Notes: a model not told the origin generated them from the letters alone. Shown: positions 25,546 to 36,053, counted from the first letter of the stretch. The stretch is 64,000 nt of DNA from Cryptomeria japonica (GCF_030272615.1 NC_081407.1:103709897-103773896), one strand, 5' to 3'. A program made the numbers and translations.

Positions 25546-25811
25546 AATGTCTATCACAATTAGAAAGGATCCTTGTCAAAAGCATGCCATCCTGGTACAA
25601 AAAAAGGTGAAGTAACATGTGTTTATTGCAAAAGGAAAAACAATGAGGGAGTTATTAATTGCTCTAAGTATCACCTTGCACACATACCATGCCATGATGC
25701 TAAACCATGCACAGCACCACTCCGTGAAGTTGTACATGAAGTGCAATGTCAACTTGAGACTTTTGAGTAGCAAAAGAAATTGAAAAAGAGGCCAAGAGAA
25801 GAAATGGCAGC
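25546..25811 (+). pseudogene. hAT transposase, BED zinc-finger N-terminus
   Basis: From ATG 25546 the frame reads MSITIRKDPCQKHAILV, then shifts by one base near 25600 into KGEVTCVYCKRKNNEGVINC and SKYHLAHIPCHDAKPC. This is the BED-type zinc finger (C-x2-C with following H residues) at the start of plant hAT transposases, followed by a basic helix KKLKKRPREE. The frame is cut at 25811 by the insertion of element G; the gene resumes at 35425 after the 8-bp duplication ATGGCAGC. The frameshift shows it is inactive. Upstream (25040-25545) lies what looks like its untranslated leader and an intron. Confidence 0.75.
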
Positions 25812-26052
25812 CATAGTTGAAAAACTCAAACTCGGCAAGGCCTGAAAATGTGACTCTACAAAAATCTGGCAAAAATTCGACACAAGCTCGACAAAAAACT
25901 TGACATCTTAAAAAATTGCTTAAATTTCATTAGAAACACATTTTTTTTTTTGGAAAATTCAATGAGGAGATGCATCCAATGAGTCAATAAATGAGTACAT
26001 AAAAGAAACAAAATAAATCTAATTATATTTGATTGATTTAAATGTAAATTGG

Positions 26053-27144
26053 TGTAATGTACCCAACTGTACGGTACCCAAATTTCCACCGCACGTCACA
26101 TACCACTGTGATGCACCAGCGCTTTCTTACAGCACAGTACTCGAGGGCAAATACCCAAGGGTAGAGTACCGGAGGGAAATACCTGAGGGCGAAGTATCCA
26201 AGGGAAGTATACCTGAGGGCAAAGTACCCGAGGGCAATTATTGAGGTAAGTACCCGAGGGCAAAGTATCTGAGGGAAGTATACCCGAGGGCAAAGTACTC
26301 GAGGGAAGTATGCCGAAGGGAAGTACCTGAGGGCAATTACCAACGGAAATACCCAAGGGCAAAGTACTTGAGGGAAGTATACCCGAGAGCAAAGTACCCA
26401 AGGGAAGTATACCCGAGAGCAAAGTACCCAAGGGAAGTATACTCGAAGGAAAAGTACCCGAGGAAAGTACCCAAGGGCAAACACCCGAGGGAAGCACTCA
26501 AGGGCAAAGTACCTTCGACACCTTTGGCCCTCAATCAACAACACTTGGCACACTTCGGCTCCAGACGTAAAGTTTCACTCATACGGAAAAGTAGGCCGCA
26601 CACTTCCAAACACTCCGTACGACAATGTCACTTCCGTAGATAATTCCTCTGTCAATAAGATTATTGCAGATATGGGAATGAATTATCAACACAGAGTAGC
26701 CAAGAACTAGATATTTGTAATTATATTTCCACACGGTAGAGATAGATCCAACAATGAAGTACAAAGTAAAATATCAAAAATGATATCTCCAATGGTAGAT
26801 TAGGGTGGCTACTAACCACCGAAACTGAGATTACAAAATAGGGAGGATCTTGCACCTCCGATACTGCAACAGTGCCAAACTCCAATTGGAATTCGTAGAT
26901 ACAAAAAAAATATAAAATTCACCATACCTACAACTATGCCAAACTCGGCCTTATAAAGAGCTCCGGGAAGTTTCCCAAAGGGTTACAAGCAGGCCGACAA
27001 TAGTTTATTATTTTATTAATTTGGGCCCCTTTATTTAATAATTTAATTAATTAATTAAATAAGTCCTTGTGATATTATTAAAGTTTGGGGCCACTTAATT
27101 AATTAACTTAATTAAGTCACTTTATTAAAATTGGGGACATTACA
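26053..27144 (-). repeat. 3' LTR of element H (1092 bp)
   Basis: On the minus strand it begins TGTAATGTCCCC at 27144 and ends GGGTACATTACA at 26053. A TATA box (TTTATAAGG) lies near 26951-26958. The R/U5 part holds an array of about 15-17-bp units built on AGTACCCGAGGGCAA (26140-26520). The array gives open frames on both strands that are not genes. Confidence 0.85.
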
Positions 27145-27992
27145 GTCCTCCCGGCCCAAAGATTGCTTGCCCTCAAGCAATCCATAACTATCTGCCATCT
27201 GACAAGCTCCGGGATCCTAGACCATGAACGGATGCTGGTAGCCGTATCCATTGAAAGCTTGATGTTGCACCATGACTACAAGCACCACCTGCAAATCACC
27301 AATCAGCTTGCGCTGCTCCACTTTGATATAAACATTGCCCTGCTCGGAGTTAAGGAATAACTCATCAAAATCCAACTTGCTTTCTTCATATAGATTCCAC
27401 TCACAAGGAGATGACAATCATGCACGCCTCATGCCCAACCAAAGGGTAAACTTCGTATTCAACCAACTGTAAAGATTGCTCCTGAAAGGGATCATTGCTA
27501 GAGTTCGCATCTCCATGAAGTTGATCAACCACTGTTGGCTTGACAAAATTCATACAAACATCTTCATCCTTGCAGTTGTCATGAAAGTTTAAGTGTTCTC
27601 CACTTGAAGGGACAATTGTTGTCTTTGGCTTGTCCATATCCTCCTGTCATTGGGGTGAACATGTGAACTTGTCTTCATCTTTCTTTGATTCTGATTGAGT
27701 TCCTAATTCAAGATCCAACTGCTCTTTTCTTTTCCTTACATAGTACCTATCAAAGGATTCGGTAACATTGATATCCTCAGGTTCACTTGAGTATTCATCA
27801 AAGATTCTGATAACCTCCTCATGCACAGGTATACTTTTTCCTATCAAAACTAGATATTCTTGAAATGTCAGAAGATTCTTCCTCTTTTGATATTTGTTAT
27901 ACCACTTGGTGATTTTATTGGCAGCAATTTCATTATCCCTTTCTTCCATGTCTACAGTCATCCCAAGCATTCCACAGGCTGGCAGGATTTTG
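27145..27992 (-). pseudogene. Element H internal coding remnant
   Basis: On the minus strand frames 28042-27647 and 27637-27401 give a charged protein with EIAANKITKWYNKYQKRKN, LTFQEYLVLIGKSIPVHEEV and, after a stop, YEVYPLVGHEACMIVISL. I do not recognise a catalytic motif. The position directly after the primer-binding site suggests a gag-like or unknown ORF1 product of a non-autonomous element. A polypurine tract (GGGCCGGGAGGAC on the minus strand) closes the region next to the 3' LTR. Confidence 0.5.
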
Positions 27993-28004
27993 GCTCTGAT
28001 ACCA
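27993..28004 (-). promoter_or_regulatory. Primer-binding site of element H (tRNA-Met type)
   Basis: TGGTATCAGAGC on the minus strand, one base after the LTR end, is the standard plant initiator tRNA-Met site used by many plant LTR retrotransposons. Confidence 0.9.
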
Positions 28005-28005
28005 C

Positions 28006-28419
28006 TGTAATGTACCCAACCGTACGATACCCATATTTCCACCGCACATCACGTACCACTGTGATGCACCAGCGCTTTCTTACGGCACAGTACCCGAGGG
28101 CAAATACCCGAGGGTAGAGCAGCGGAGGGAAATACCCAAGGGAAGTATATCTGAGGGGAAAGTACCCGAGGGTAGTTACCGAGGGAAGTACCCGAGGGCA
28201 AAGTATCCGAGGGCAAAGTACCTAAGGGTAATTACTGAGGGAAGTACCCGAGGGCAAAGTATCCGAGGGCAAAGTACTCGAGGGAAGTATACCCAAGGGA
28301 AGTACCCGAGGGAAGTAACTGAGGGCAATTACCGAGGGAAATACCCAAGGGCAAAGTACCCGAGGAAAGTATACCCGAGGGCAAAGTACTCGAGGGAAGT
28401 ATACCCGAGGGAAAAGTAC
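28006..28419 (-). repeat. 5' LTR of element H, truncated to about 414 bp
   Basis: Matches 26053-26490 in order, including the phrase TACCACTGTGATGCACCAGC and the CCCGAGGG array, then stops abruptly at about 28419. The U3 part with its promoter is lost. Confidence 0.8.
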
Positions 28420-29092
28420 AAAATGGCATCCTCATGTGGGATGTTTGATGGCCGTTAGTTTGAAACAAAATGAAAATAGCAAATTGTTTTGTAAAACTAA
28501 AAGTAAATACTATATCAATACATTTTACATGTTCCTCTTCCCAGCTCTAGTGAAAATTAACAAAGAGGTAGAACTACAGGGTCTAGTACTAGGAGTTTGT
28601 TGTGGCTCCTCCACCTCGCCAAAACGAGGTTGAGGGTAGCACCCCTCGTGGGGGTTTGAGAGTGAGAGAGAGGAAGAGAGGATGTTGATAGGAGCCTACT
28701 GATTACTGAAATTTGACTAAGTTTGAAAACTTATAAGATCTTCTAAAACCTAGAATCTGCATTATAGCTCCTAGACATCTTAAAACACTCAAACATTCTA
28801 CCAATATATACATAAAATACAACTTAAAGAAAAAGAAATATTGAAATGTGACATATATATTCTAACGAAGAGAAAGAGACCGACTTGACGAAAAACAAAA
28901 TTGATGCATTTGGGCCTCTTTTTTTATGCAGACAAGTTTTTGTCAAAGACTCGCCAAATTTTTTTGAAAAACACGACGAGTTTTCTTTGCACACTTTTCA
29001 CAAAAACTCATAGTTTTCTTTGAAAAACTCATAGCGGAAAAAAACTCTCAAGTTTTTGAAAACTTAATGATATTAAGTTTCCACAATCCATA
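28420..29092. other. Remaining internal DNA of element G
   Basis: Non-coding. Near 28870-29050 the text is rich in GACTCGCC, AACTCATAG and GACGAG phrases that resemble the terminal text of G, as subterminal repeats of hAT elements do. Confidence 0.45.
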
Positions 29093-29145
29093 GAATTATT
29101 ACATATGCTCGTGGATTAGATTGTGTAGAATTTTTTCCATCAAAG

Positions 29146-29176
29146 TTTCGGATCAAACTCTGTGATCCATCATCAG
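29146..29176 (-). ncRNA. Hammerhead-like core in PLE copy 1
   Basis: On the minus strand CTGATGA is followed by the hairpin GGATCA...TGATCC (one extra mismatch compared with copy 2) and GAAA. These are the stem II core elements of hammerhead ribozymes, which are known in PLEs. The cleavage-site strand and stem I were not found, so self-cleavage is unproven. Confidence 0.4.
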
Positions 29177-29465
29177 GATGATAAAGAGTGCTGAAGGAGA
29201 AAAATGATACATGCAAACCAAAGAGCAATCTAAAAAGGGGATGGGGGGGAAGGGTTACACTAAAAACAAGGCAACCAAAGAATTCAAGGACTAGATCAAA
29301 AAGCAAACAAGGGGACAAAAAACCAAAATAACCAAAACAATTAAACAAAAAAAAAGGAAGAATGAGAATAAAGAAGTTAGAAAGTACAAAAAGAGAGACA
29401 TAAACATAAAACCAAGAAATTAATGAAAATAATAAAAAAGAAATAACAAAGAATTATATACATAT

Positions 29466-30758
29466 CAAAGTTGCATGGAAACGAATACGGTATCAGATAC
29501 AAGAATGGTATCGCATACAGGAACGACTATTTTTTGAGACCTCTCATTAGGGAACGTCAAGATGCGGCATTCGTAAAAAACACATACATATATATTTAAC
29601 CCAAATTTCTAATTTATTAAAGAAGAATTTCATTACCATGAAAGCAATATGGACACATAATTTGGAAATATTCCAAAATACTATATTTAAATATAGTTTT
29701 ATTATTAAAACAGAGTTCAAATAAAACTAAATATAAATTAACTAAGTTATGTTAAATAAATTTAAATAAATATTAATTAATCAAATTAATTATTTATTTA
29801 AAATGAACTATATACATTAAAATAAAATGAAAAAATAAAGTTCTTGTTAAATGAATAAAACTACAACTACTAAAATTAAATTAATGATTAATAAATAAAA
29901 ATAAATATAAATATAAATTAACTAAATTATGTTAAATAAATATTAATTAACCAAATTAAATATTAAACAAACTAAAAATAATTTTATTACATTCATAAAT
30001 AAATTAAAAATTAAAACTAAATAAAAATTTAAAATTCATACTAAACAATTAAACTTAATTTAAATCAAAACATTAATTTAATAAACTAAATATAAATTTA
30101 AAACATTAATAAATAAATAAAAACTAAAACTAAATAAAAAATTTAAAATGCATACTAAACAATTAAACAAAATTTAAATTGAAACATTATAAATCAAAAC
30201 AATATAACTCAGAACATTATAAATCGAAGTTTATAATCCTTGAGCTGCCGTATGGAGATCGAGTTGTCGTGCGGAGATGGAGCTGCTTTGTGGAGAAGCA
30301 CTGAAGTGGATGTCATAGTCACCCAAAATCTCAATCTCAAAGCTGAAGAAAAGATGAAATTTCAAAGCCGAAATCGCAAAGCCCAATAGCGGAAGACACT
30401 GTGTGCAGAAAATATTGCGAACAACACTATTTGCGGAAAATATTTGTGTAGAATGGGTGCATTACTATGCTGGTTGTCTGTTTATTTATAAGACAGAAAT
30501 CATAATTTTTGGATGCTATTGATTGTTAACTAGAGTTTTCTCTTTATTTGGCAATTTTTTTCAAAATTTCTATCGAACTGAATCTGAAACGCATGTAAAA
30601 AAGGGCAAGTTTTTTGACACGTATGAAAAACTGGGCAAGTTTTTCGAAACGCGTGGAAACGTTTTCATGTCGTATTGTACCCGTATCGTATCCATATCCG
30701 TATCAGATACGGCAATACACGTATCCGGGGGTAGGAGGTGTTGTTTCCGGTAACTCTG
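29466..30758. mobile_element. Element I: non-autonomous hAT-like transposon
   Basis: Left end CAAAGTTGCATGGAAAC; the right end complemented reads CAGAGTTACCGGAAAC. Flanks are ATACATAT (left) and ATATATAT (right), an 8-bp duplication with one difference in a region where AT repeats make chance matches easy. Subterminal GGTATCAGATACA-type and CGTATCCATATCC-type repeats occur at both ends. The interior is AT-rich (29700-30200) with no transposase. The clean break in PLE copy 1 at both edges supports the insertion. Confidence 0.6.
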
Positions 30759-31129
30759 ATATATATATATATGGCTACGTATAAATATACATGTAAATAA
30801 ATAAACATATATATAAATAAATATACCACAAAGAATTGCAAGAGCAAATGTGTGAGTGTTTGAGAGAGCGAGAGAGGAAGAAAAAGTAGACAAACCAACG
30901 AAAGAACTCAAAGACCCCACAAAACGAGAGAAACAAGGATAAAGGAGAGGCCACAAGATCTAGCTACTACCACCAAGGAAAACCAATGAACAAACAAGAA
31001 AAGAGGGGTAGGCAAGAAACAAGGGGACAACTTAAAGAAAACACATGGCCAAGGAGCCCAAGAAAAACAACCAAAAGAGCTAAGAAGTGTGATGGAGTGA
31101 CCTAAAGGAGGAAACCAAGGGAGACCAAG

Positions 31130-31757
31130 AGCTACTCAAACTCCACCCATCATCACGATTGACATTTAAGGGGTGGTTGTTGATTTCAATGGCTTCTTTA
31201 AGTTTTCTCTTCAAGAAGTTATCTTCTTTGAACAAGATTTGGGTGTTTTCCAAACAAATATGGTGTTTGGTTGAGGAATGGCTGAATTACACACCCGCTC
31301 ATGCTTGATGTCAGCACAATGCTTTTTGATTCTAGTGTTAAAAGAGTTCCCGGTTTCACCTATATAAGGCATGCCACACAAGAAAACGACTTTGTATACT
31401 CTAGCATCTTGGAAAACGTCCTTGGAGTCTTTGAGCGAGGAGATACCCTTATTTAATGTGGAGAGGGGCCTGAAAGCACAACGAAGGCCTTTTTAAGAAG
31501 GTTTTTGGAGATCTTTTCTGAAATGCCTTCAATATAAGGAAGAGAAGCAAAAGGGGGTTCAGATGGAAGAGCAACCCTAGTGCCAAAAAAGAACCAAGCC
31601 TTAGCTTGGTTGAAAGCCCTAGAGATTTGCTTACTAGAGTACCCATTCAATTTGAATATGCTCTATGTTTTCCTCATCACAAATCCGAAGGGCTCTCAAG
31701 ATCAGGGTTTTGAAGATCCCTGATTTTTGACAATGGTGATGATGGGAAGACGAGTGA
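31130..31757 (-). pseudogene. GIY-YIG endonuclease region of PLE copy 1
   Basis: The minus strand reads the same protein text as copy 2, including KLNGYSSKQISRAFNQAKAW, a VYKVV segment and MPYIGETGNSFNTRIKKHC. It has lost about 25 codons' worth of sequence upstream of KLNGYSS and carries several stops and shifts. V-Y-K plus Y-I-G-E-T are the two strands of the GIY-YIG fold in PLEs. Confidence 0.7.
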
Positions 31758-31767
31758 AGGGAGAGAT

Positions 31768-32540
31768 TTGTGTGATGGTTCCTTGGGACAACAGGTGTTT
31801 CATAAGGCTACTCACACTGATCTCTACGTCCACTCGTCTTCCCATCATCACCCTTGCCAAAAATCGAGGATCCTCAAAACTCTAATCTTGAGAGCCCTTC
31901 AGATTTGTGATGAGGAAAACATTGAGCAAGATCTTTCCCATCTCCACTTGGTATTCAAATTGAATGGGTACTCTAGTATGCAAATATCTAGAGCTTTCAA
32001 CCAAGCTAAGGCTCGATTCTTTTCTGGCACTAGGGTTGCCCTTCCATCTAAACCCCCCTTTGCTTCTCTTCCTTATATCGAAGGCATTTCAAAAAAGAAC
32101 CCCAAAATCCTTCTTAAAAAAGGCCTTCGTTGTGCTTTCAGGCCCCTCTCCACATTAAATAAGCATATCCCCTTGCTCAAAGACTCCAAGGACGCTTTCC
32201 AAGATGCTAGAGTGTACAAAGTCGTTTGCTCGCGTGGCATGCCCTATATAGGTGAAACCAGGCGCTCTTTTAACACTAGAATCAAAGAGCATTGTTCCGA
32301 CATCAAGCATGAATGAGTGCTTAAGTAAGCCCTAGCAAACTATTCCTCCACCAAACACCACATTTGTTTGGAAAACACCCAAATCTTGTTCAAAGAAGAT
32401 AACTTCTTCGAGAAAAAACGTAAAGAAGCCACTGAAATCAACCACCACCCCTTAAATCTCAATCATGATGATGGGTGGAGTCTGAGTAGCTCTTGGTCTC
32501 CCTTGCTTTCCTCCTTTAGGTTGCTCCACCCTTCTTAGCT
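31768..32540 (+). pseudogene. PLE reverse-transcriptase end plus GIY-YIG endonuclease
   Basis: The open frame 31768-32316 (182 codons) contains GQQVFHKATHTDLYVHSSSH, the conserved tail of PLE reverse transcriptase with its T-H-T-D...H-H-P signature. Next come FKLNGYSSMQISRAFNQAKA and the nuclease core ARVYKVVCSRGMPYIGETRR with FNTRIKEHC. A TGA (32314) and a TAA (32326) interrupt it, but the frame continues through ALANYSS, HHICLENTQILFKEDNFF and NHHPLNLNHDDGWSLSSSWS to a stop near 32538. The polymerase core is absent, so the copy cannot move by itself. Confidence 0.78.
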
Positions 32541-32736
32541 CTTTTGGTTGTTCTTCTTAGGCTCCTTGACCTTGTGTTTTGTTTAGGTTGTCCCCTTGTT
32601 TCTTGCCAAACCCCCCCCCACCCTTCCCCCCAAGTCTTTTCTTGTTTGTTCAATGGTTTTCCTTGGTGATAGTAGCTAGATCTTGTGGCCACTCCTTTAT
32701 CATTGTTTCTCCCATTTTTTGGAATCTCTGTCCTTT

Positions 32737-34447
32737 TGTAATATCCCCTGTCCAAAGATGACTGAAAACAAGGAATATTTTGTTGTCCCAACTGCGTATT
32801 ATGCTGTTCTGAGAAATTGTATGTTATGCTGTTTGCTGTCTCAGAAGTTTTCAGATTGGTATAAGGTTCAACAAACATACATTTATCATGAAAAAACAAC
32901 TACAAATGATTCCTTAATGAAGTATGATAGCCAAGCATGCATATATAACCAAAGTATGATGTTCTATCACCCAAATTAGACTCAAAATCAGACTTCTTAC
33001 AGCTAGTTGACATTATGTCAAACAGTAGTCTGCATCCTCAGAAAAATAGTGTAACTGGATGTAATCCACACTTCCCTTTCCTTAATTTCAGAAGATGGGT
33101 GAGTTATCATTCAATGACAGTCTAAGAACATGAAATATAGGCAGCTATAGAACAATTATAAGAGCTGTCATTAATAACAATTCTCAGAATGTCTGAGGGC
33201 ACAAAGACTGCAATTACAATCATGCATTCACACTTCAAAATTACAAATGAGAGGAATTTGTAAGAACCTGTCTAAGACGCCTTGGGAAGCCAACAATGTT
33301 CGGTTTCTTTTGACATCTCATATACCAAATCAGATCTCTACTAGTGCTGCCCCTGCTGCTGTAGTTTGTGGACTGACAACTCAATTTATGACAGCTGAAT
33401 TTACCTCAAATCTCCTCCATAATGATCGCCTCTCTTGCTCAGACTGATCGCCCCACTTAATATGGAGTTTGAAAGTCACAGGCACAAGCTAAAGCCAAAT
33501 CGATAGGATATATCAGTCAGGTCTGAATTCTGATTTGCAGTTATTTAGAGGTTGATCCTCTCTCAAATCACCACCAAATTGTCTCCTTGTGAATCGCCAT
33601 TTCCCTCTAACCAATCGCCAACCTTCTATGTGAAGTTAGCAGCTTTCTTTGAAGGATATACACAAAATCGAGGGTTTTACTGATCAGGCACAACTTCACT
33701 TCAGACTTATTAGCTGCCAATGCTCCTTCAAAATGTCCTAAAACACATCGCCACCCTTTCTCAATGGTATCGCTGGTCCATAAGGTAGGGTACAATGTTT
33801 AGATGATAAAAGAAGAACCAAATCGTGGGTAAGGAGGTCTGATTAACTCCTTCAAATCACTTCCTCAATGCCTCAAAGAGTTCGCCTAGCGTTCACAAAC
33901 AATTTGATGCACCCTGGTAAGATGAGCTGAAAGTAATGTAATACCCTTATGCCCTGAAAATATTATGGAAAATCCTCAATAAACGCAAGTGAAAGGACTG
34001 ATTGTCCTTCCCAATCACCATAACCCGTTATGCACAATGTGGAAAACTGAATATCTCCCACTCCCAAATGAAGAACTAGGGTTTCGTCCAGCCCTTCTAT
34101 CAATCTACTAAAGGTTTGTGTCCTCAGAGATTCAACCAATGCAACGCATCAGTCATGTTATCATATCCAATCCATCTCCAATCTGCCTGATCTCTTCTAT
34201 TTATCCTTTTCATAACTCATCATGAGATTCCTTCTAGAAGAGGGTAGGTACACTTTATTATTTATTAAGTGAATTTTTAATTATTTTAATTTTATACTTT
34301 AGTCACTTTATTAATTTAATAAAAAATAAAGTCATCTCACGTGTGATTTTAAATAAATATTATGAGACAACTTATATAATATTAAATTAAATAATTTCCC
34401 CCTAATTTCTCCTCAAATAATTCTAGGCTAAAATCGGGGGCATTACA
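32737..34447 (-). mobile_element. Solo LTR in PLE copy 2 (1711 bp)
   Basis: Plus-strand text runs from TGTAATATCCCC to GGGGGCATTACA. The flanks CCTTT (32732-32736) and TCTTT (34448-34452) are a 5-bp duplication with one change, and PLE similarity resumes at once on both sides. A CTATTTAT near 34197 gives a TATA box on the minus strand, so the LTR points left. No coding sequence inside is convincing. The terminal motif matches the other TGTRATRTCCCC elements of this window. Confidence 0.75.
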
Positions 34448-34597
34448 TCTTTCATTGCTTTGTCTTCTTTTTCTTCCTCTATCTCTCTCTCACACACACA
34501 CTCACACATTTGCGCTTGCAATCCTTTGTGGTATATTTATTTATATACATGTTTATATATTTACATGTATATTTATATGTAGGCATTTATATATATA

Positions 34598-34598
34598 T

Positions 34599-34640
<42 letters not shown>

Positions 34641-34690
34641 CATGTATATACATGTATATATATGTATATATATATATATATACTTTTTAT
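34598..34690. repeat. (GT)n and (TA)n microsatellite
   Basis: About 19 GT units (34601-34638) are followed by ACATGTATATA and a TA run. Part of the PLE 3' region; long open frames here are artefacts of the repeat. Confidence 0.95.
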
Positions 34691-34805
34691 ATTTATTTGT
34701 GTGTTATATGTGTGTGTGTATATATATATAATTCTGTGTTATTTCTTTTTTTATTTTCATTAATTTCTTGCGTTTATGTTTATTTGTCTCTCTTTTTGTC
34801 CTTTC

Positions 34806-35083
34806 TGTTTACCTTACTGGGTAAACAGGAAGAATATAGAACTCGAACAGCAAGGCACAATGCAAATACAAAGGAAGTACCAGAATAAGCTTGCCATTAA
34901 TGTCAAAAGATGTTCATATTATAATCTGTCGTCAACATTACATGTCCTCCAACACCCGGAGGTGGTACAATATATGACAGCCGAAGGGGTGCGACACAAC
35001 CGTCGCGACTCCAACTACCTACCCGTCGGCTAACTGACTATCAATAATTAACATTACTAAACTATACATTTTTTCCGATAACA
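34806..35083. mobile_element. Short solo LTR (278 bp)
   Basis: Begins TGTTTACCTTACTGGG and ends CCGATAACA, with an exact 5-bp duplication CTTTC on both sides (34801-34805, 35084-35088). The counterpart position in PLE copy 1 is uninterrupted (TACTTTCTAAC). The length fits a Ty1/copia-type or TRIM LTR. Confidence 0.75.
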
Positions 35084-35301
35084 CTTTCTAACTTCCTTAT
35101 TCTCATTCTTCCTTTTTTTTGTTTATTTGTTTTGGTTATTTTGGTTTTTAATCCCCTTTTTTTCTCTTTGACCTAGTCCTTGAATTCTTTGGTTGCCTTG
35201 TTTTCCGTGTAACCCTTCCTACGCTTCCTCCCTCCCATCCCTTTTTTAGATAGCTCTTTGGTTTGCATCTATCATTTTTCTCCTTCAGACTCTTTATCCT
35301 C

Positions 35302-35332
35302 CTGATGATGGATCACAGAGTGTGATCCGAAA
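35302..35332 (+). ncRNA. Hammerhead-like core in PLE copy 2
   Basis: CTGATGA at 35302, a perfect 7-bp hairpin GGATCAC...GTGATCC, then GAAA at 35329. The spacing fits the stem II part of a hammerhead ribozyme. The downstream CGTTGATGC does not offer an obvious stem III plus cleavage triplet, and no partner for the upstream strand was found. I call it a candidate only. Confidence 0.45.
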
Positions 35333-35424
35333 CGTTGATGCAAAAAATTCTACACAACCTAATCCAAAAGCATATGTAATAATTTTAAAAACTTGTCGAG
35401 TACTCTGTGAGTCTTGCATCTATG

Positions 35425-36053
35425 ATGGCAGCCATTGGTGGAGAGAATTCTTGAATTCCTCCATTTCCTGGACCTATGAGTTGTGGCAGTGGTAGTGCCA
35501 ATGTAAGTATTAGACCTCGGATTAGTAAATCTTCATCCAGATTAGATTCATATGTTGTTTCAAGCACGACTCCAAGTTCCCAACCATCATTTGAGAGCAT
35601 GGGTTGGACAAAGGACAAGCATGAAGCTGCAAAAAGTGCAACTGGAGATTTTTGGTTCTATTACACCATTCCCTTCCATGCAGCCAAGTAATCATTATTA
35701 TTTTCATTTTAAAATACATAGTTTGATTTCTCTGTCTTGATTTTCTCGCTTTTAAGAGTACATGGCATTGAAGATTTTAAAGTTAATACTTATTTTGTTT
35801 ATTTAGTTTGTTTTAAATCTCCTTATTCGCAAAATATGATAAACGCCATTACTATTTGTGGTGTCGGGGTTCAAAGCCCCTAATGACAAGGGGAAAAAAA
35901 GCTCTATATTGACTCAAAAGGTGGCTGATGTGAAAGCCACAATTGATTAGTAGTGTGAAATATGGACGAAGAAGGGTTGTACCTTCATAATTGATGGTTG
36001 GACCAATTAAAGTATATACTTAGTCACATGGAATACGCCCAATTCGGGATGAC
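35425..36053 (+). pseudogene. hAT transposase, DUF659-type middle part
   Basis: Continues the gene cut at 25811. It reads MAAIGGENS, then SCGSGSANVSIRPRISKSSS, FWFYYTIPFHAAK, and after a likely intron (GTAATC at 35691 to an acceptor before AAATCTCC near 35814) SPYSQNMINAITICGVG. Next are ADVKATID and WTKKGCTFIIDGWTN, the conserved start of the DUF659/catalytic region of plant hAT proteins. Several stops show decay. The catalytic core and the C-terminal dimerisation domain are missing because LTR element D begins at 36054. Confidence 0.72.

Larger units (their letters stand above)
26053..28419 (-). mobile_element. Element H: short LTR retrotransposon, 5' LTR truncated
   Basis: On the minus strand a truncated 5' LTR (28419-28006), a primer-binding site (28004-27993), an 859-bp internal region without pol and a complete 3' LTR (27144-26053) follow each other. 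Both LTRs share the terminal text GGGTACATTACA on the minus strand and the same CCCGAGGG array. With no reverse transcriptase or integrase this is a non-autonomous element. The outer part of the 5' LTR, which should end TGTAATGTCCCC, is missing beyond about 28419, so no target duplication can be read. Confidence 0.8.
29093..31757 (-). mobile_element. PLE (Penelope-like) copy 1, 5'-truncated, minus strand
   Basis: Reads on the minus strand from 31757 towards 29093 and mirrors copy 2. It contains the end of the reverse-transcriptase region, a GIY-YIG endonuclease region, a long 3' part with ATATAT runs, and the 3' core motif near 29170. A hAT-like element (I) interrupts it at 29466-30758. PLEs are non-LTR retroelements that pair a reverse transcriptase with a GIY-YIG nuclease. 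The conifer 'Dryad' family is the obvious candidate, from general knowledge. Confidence 0.75.
31758..35384 (+). mobile_element. PLE copy 2, 5'-truncated, plus strand
   Basis: Mirror image of copy 1, joined head to head: the shared text starts at CACTCGTCTTCCCATCATCACC (31832), while the copy itself extends about 75 bp further 5'. Order: end of reverse transcriptase, GIY-YIG nuclease, C-terminal region with DDGWSLSSSWSP, a long non-coding 3' part, and the CTGATGA/GAAA motif at 35302-35332. Two solo LTRs interrupt it (32737-34447 and 34806-35083). The two copies form an inverted pair with arms of about 1.4 kb and 1.6 kb once the insertions are removed. Confidence 0.78.
25812..35424. mobile_element. 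Element G: hAT-like transposon (with later insertions)
   Basis: Left end CATAGTTGAAAAACTCA then AACTCGGCAAG; the right end, complemented, reads CATAGATGCAAGACTCA then ACTCGACAAG. The flanking 8-bp duplication is ATGGCAGC (25804-25811 and 35425-35432). Terminal inverted repeats and an 8-bp duplication fit the hAT superfamily. Precise removal would rejoin the two halves of the hAT transposase gene in the order expected of the family (EEMAAI then GGENS). G's own DNA is only 25812-26052, about 28420-29092 and 35385-35424; the rest is nested insertions. No transposase of its own remains, so it was probably non-autonomous. Confidence 0.75.

Noticed and set aside
26038-26553. Long open frames on both strands (up to 171 codons)
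   Set aside because: They are produced by the CCCGAGGG tandem array in the LTR; both strands and several frames stay open for the same reason.
34455-34888. Hydrophobic frames with runs of Cys-Val and Ile-Tyr
   Set aside because: Translation of (GT)n and (TA)n microsatellite DNA in the PLE 3' region.
25804-35435. An 11-bp duplication ATGGCAGCCAT, which would suggest a Mutator-type element
   Set aside because: The final CAT is also the start of G's terminal repeat (CATAG); counting it as element leaves an 8-bp duplication and better terminal repeats, which fits hAT.
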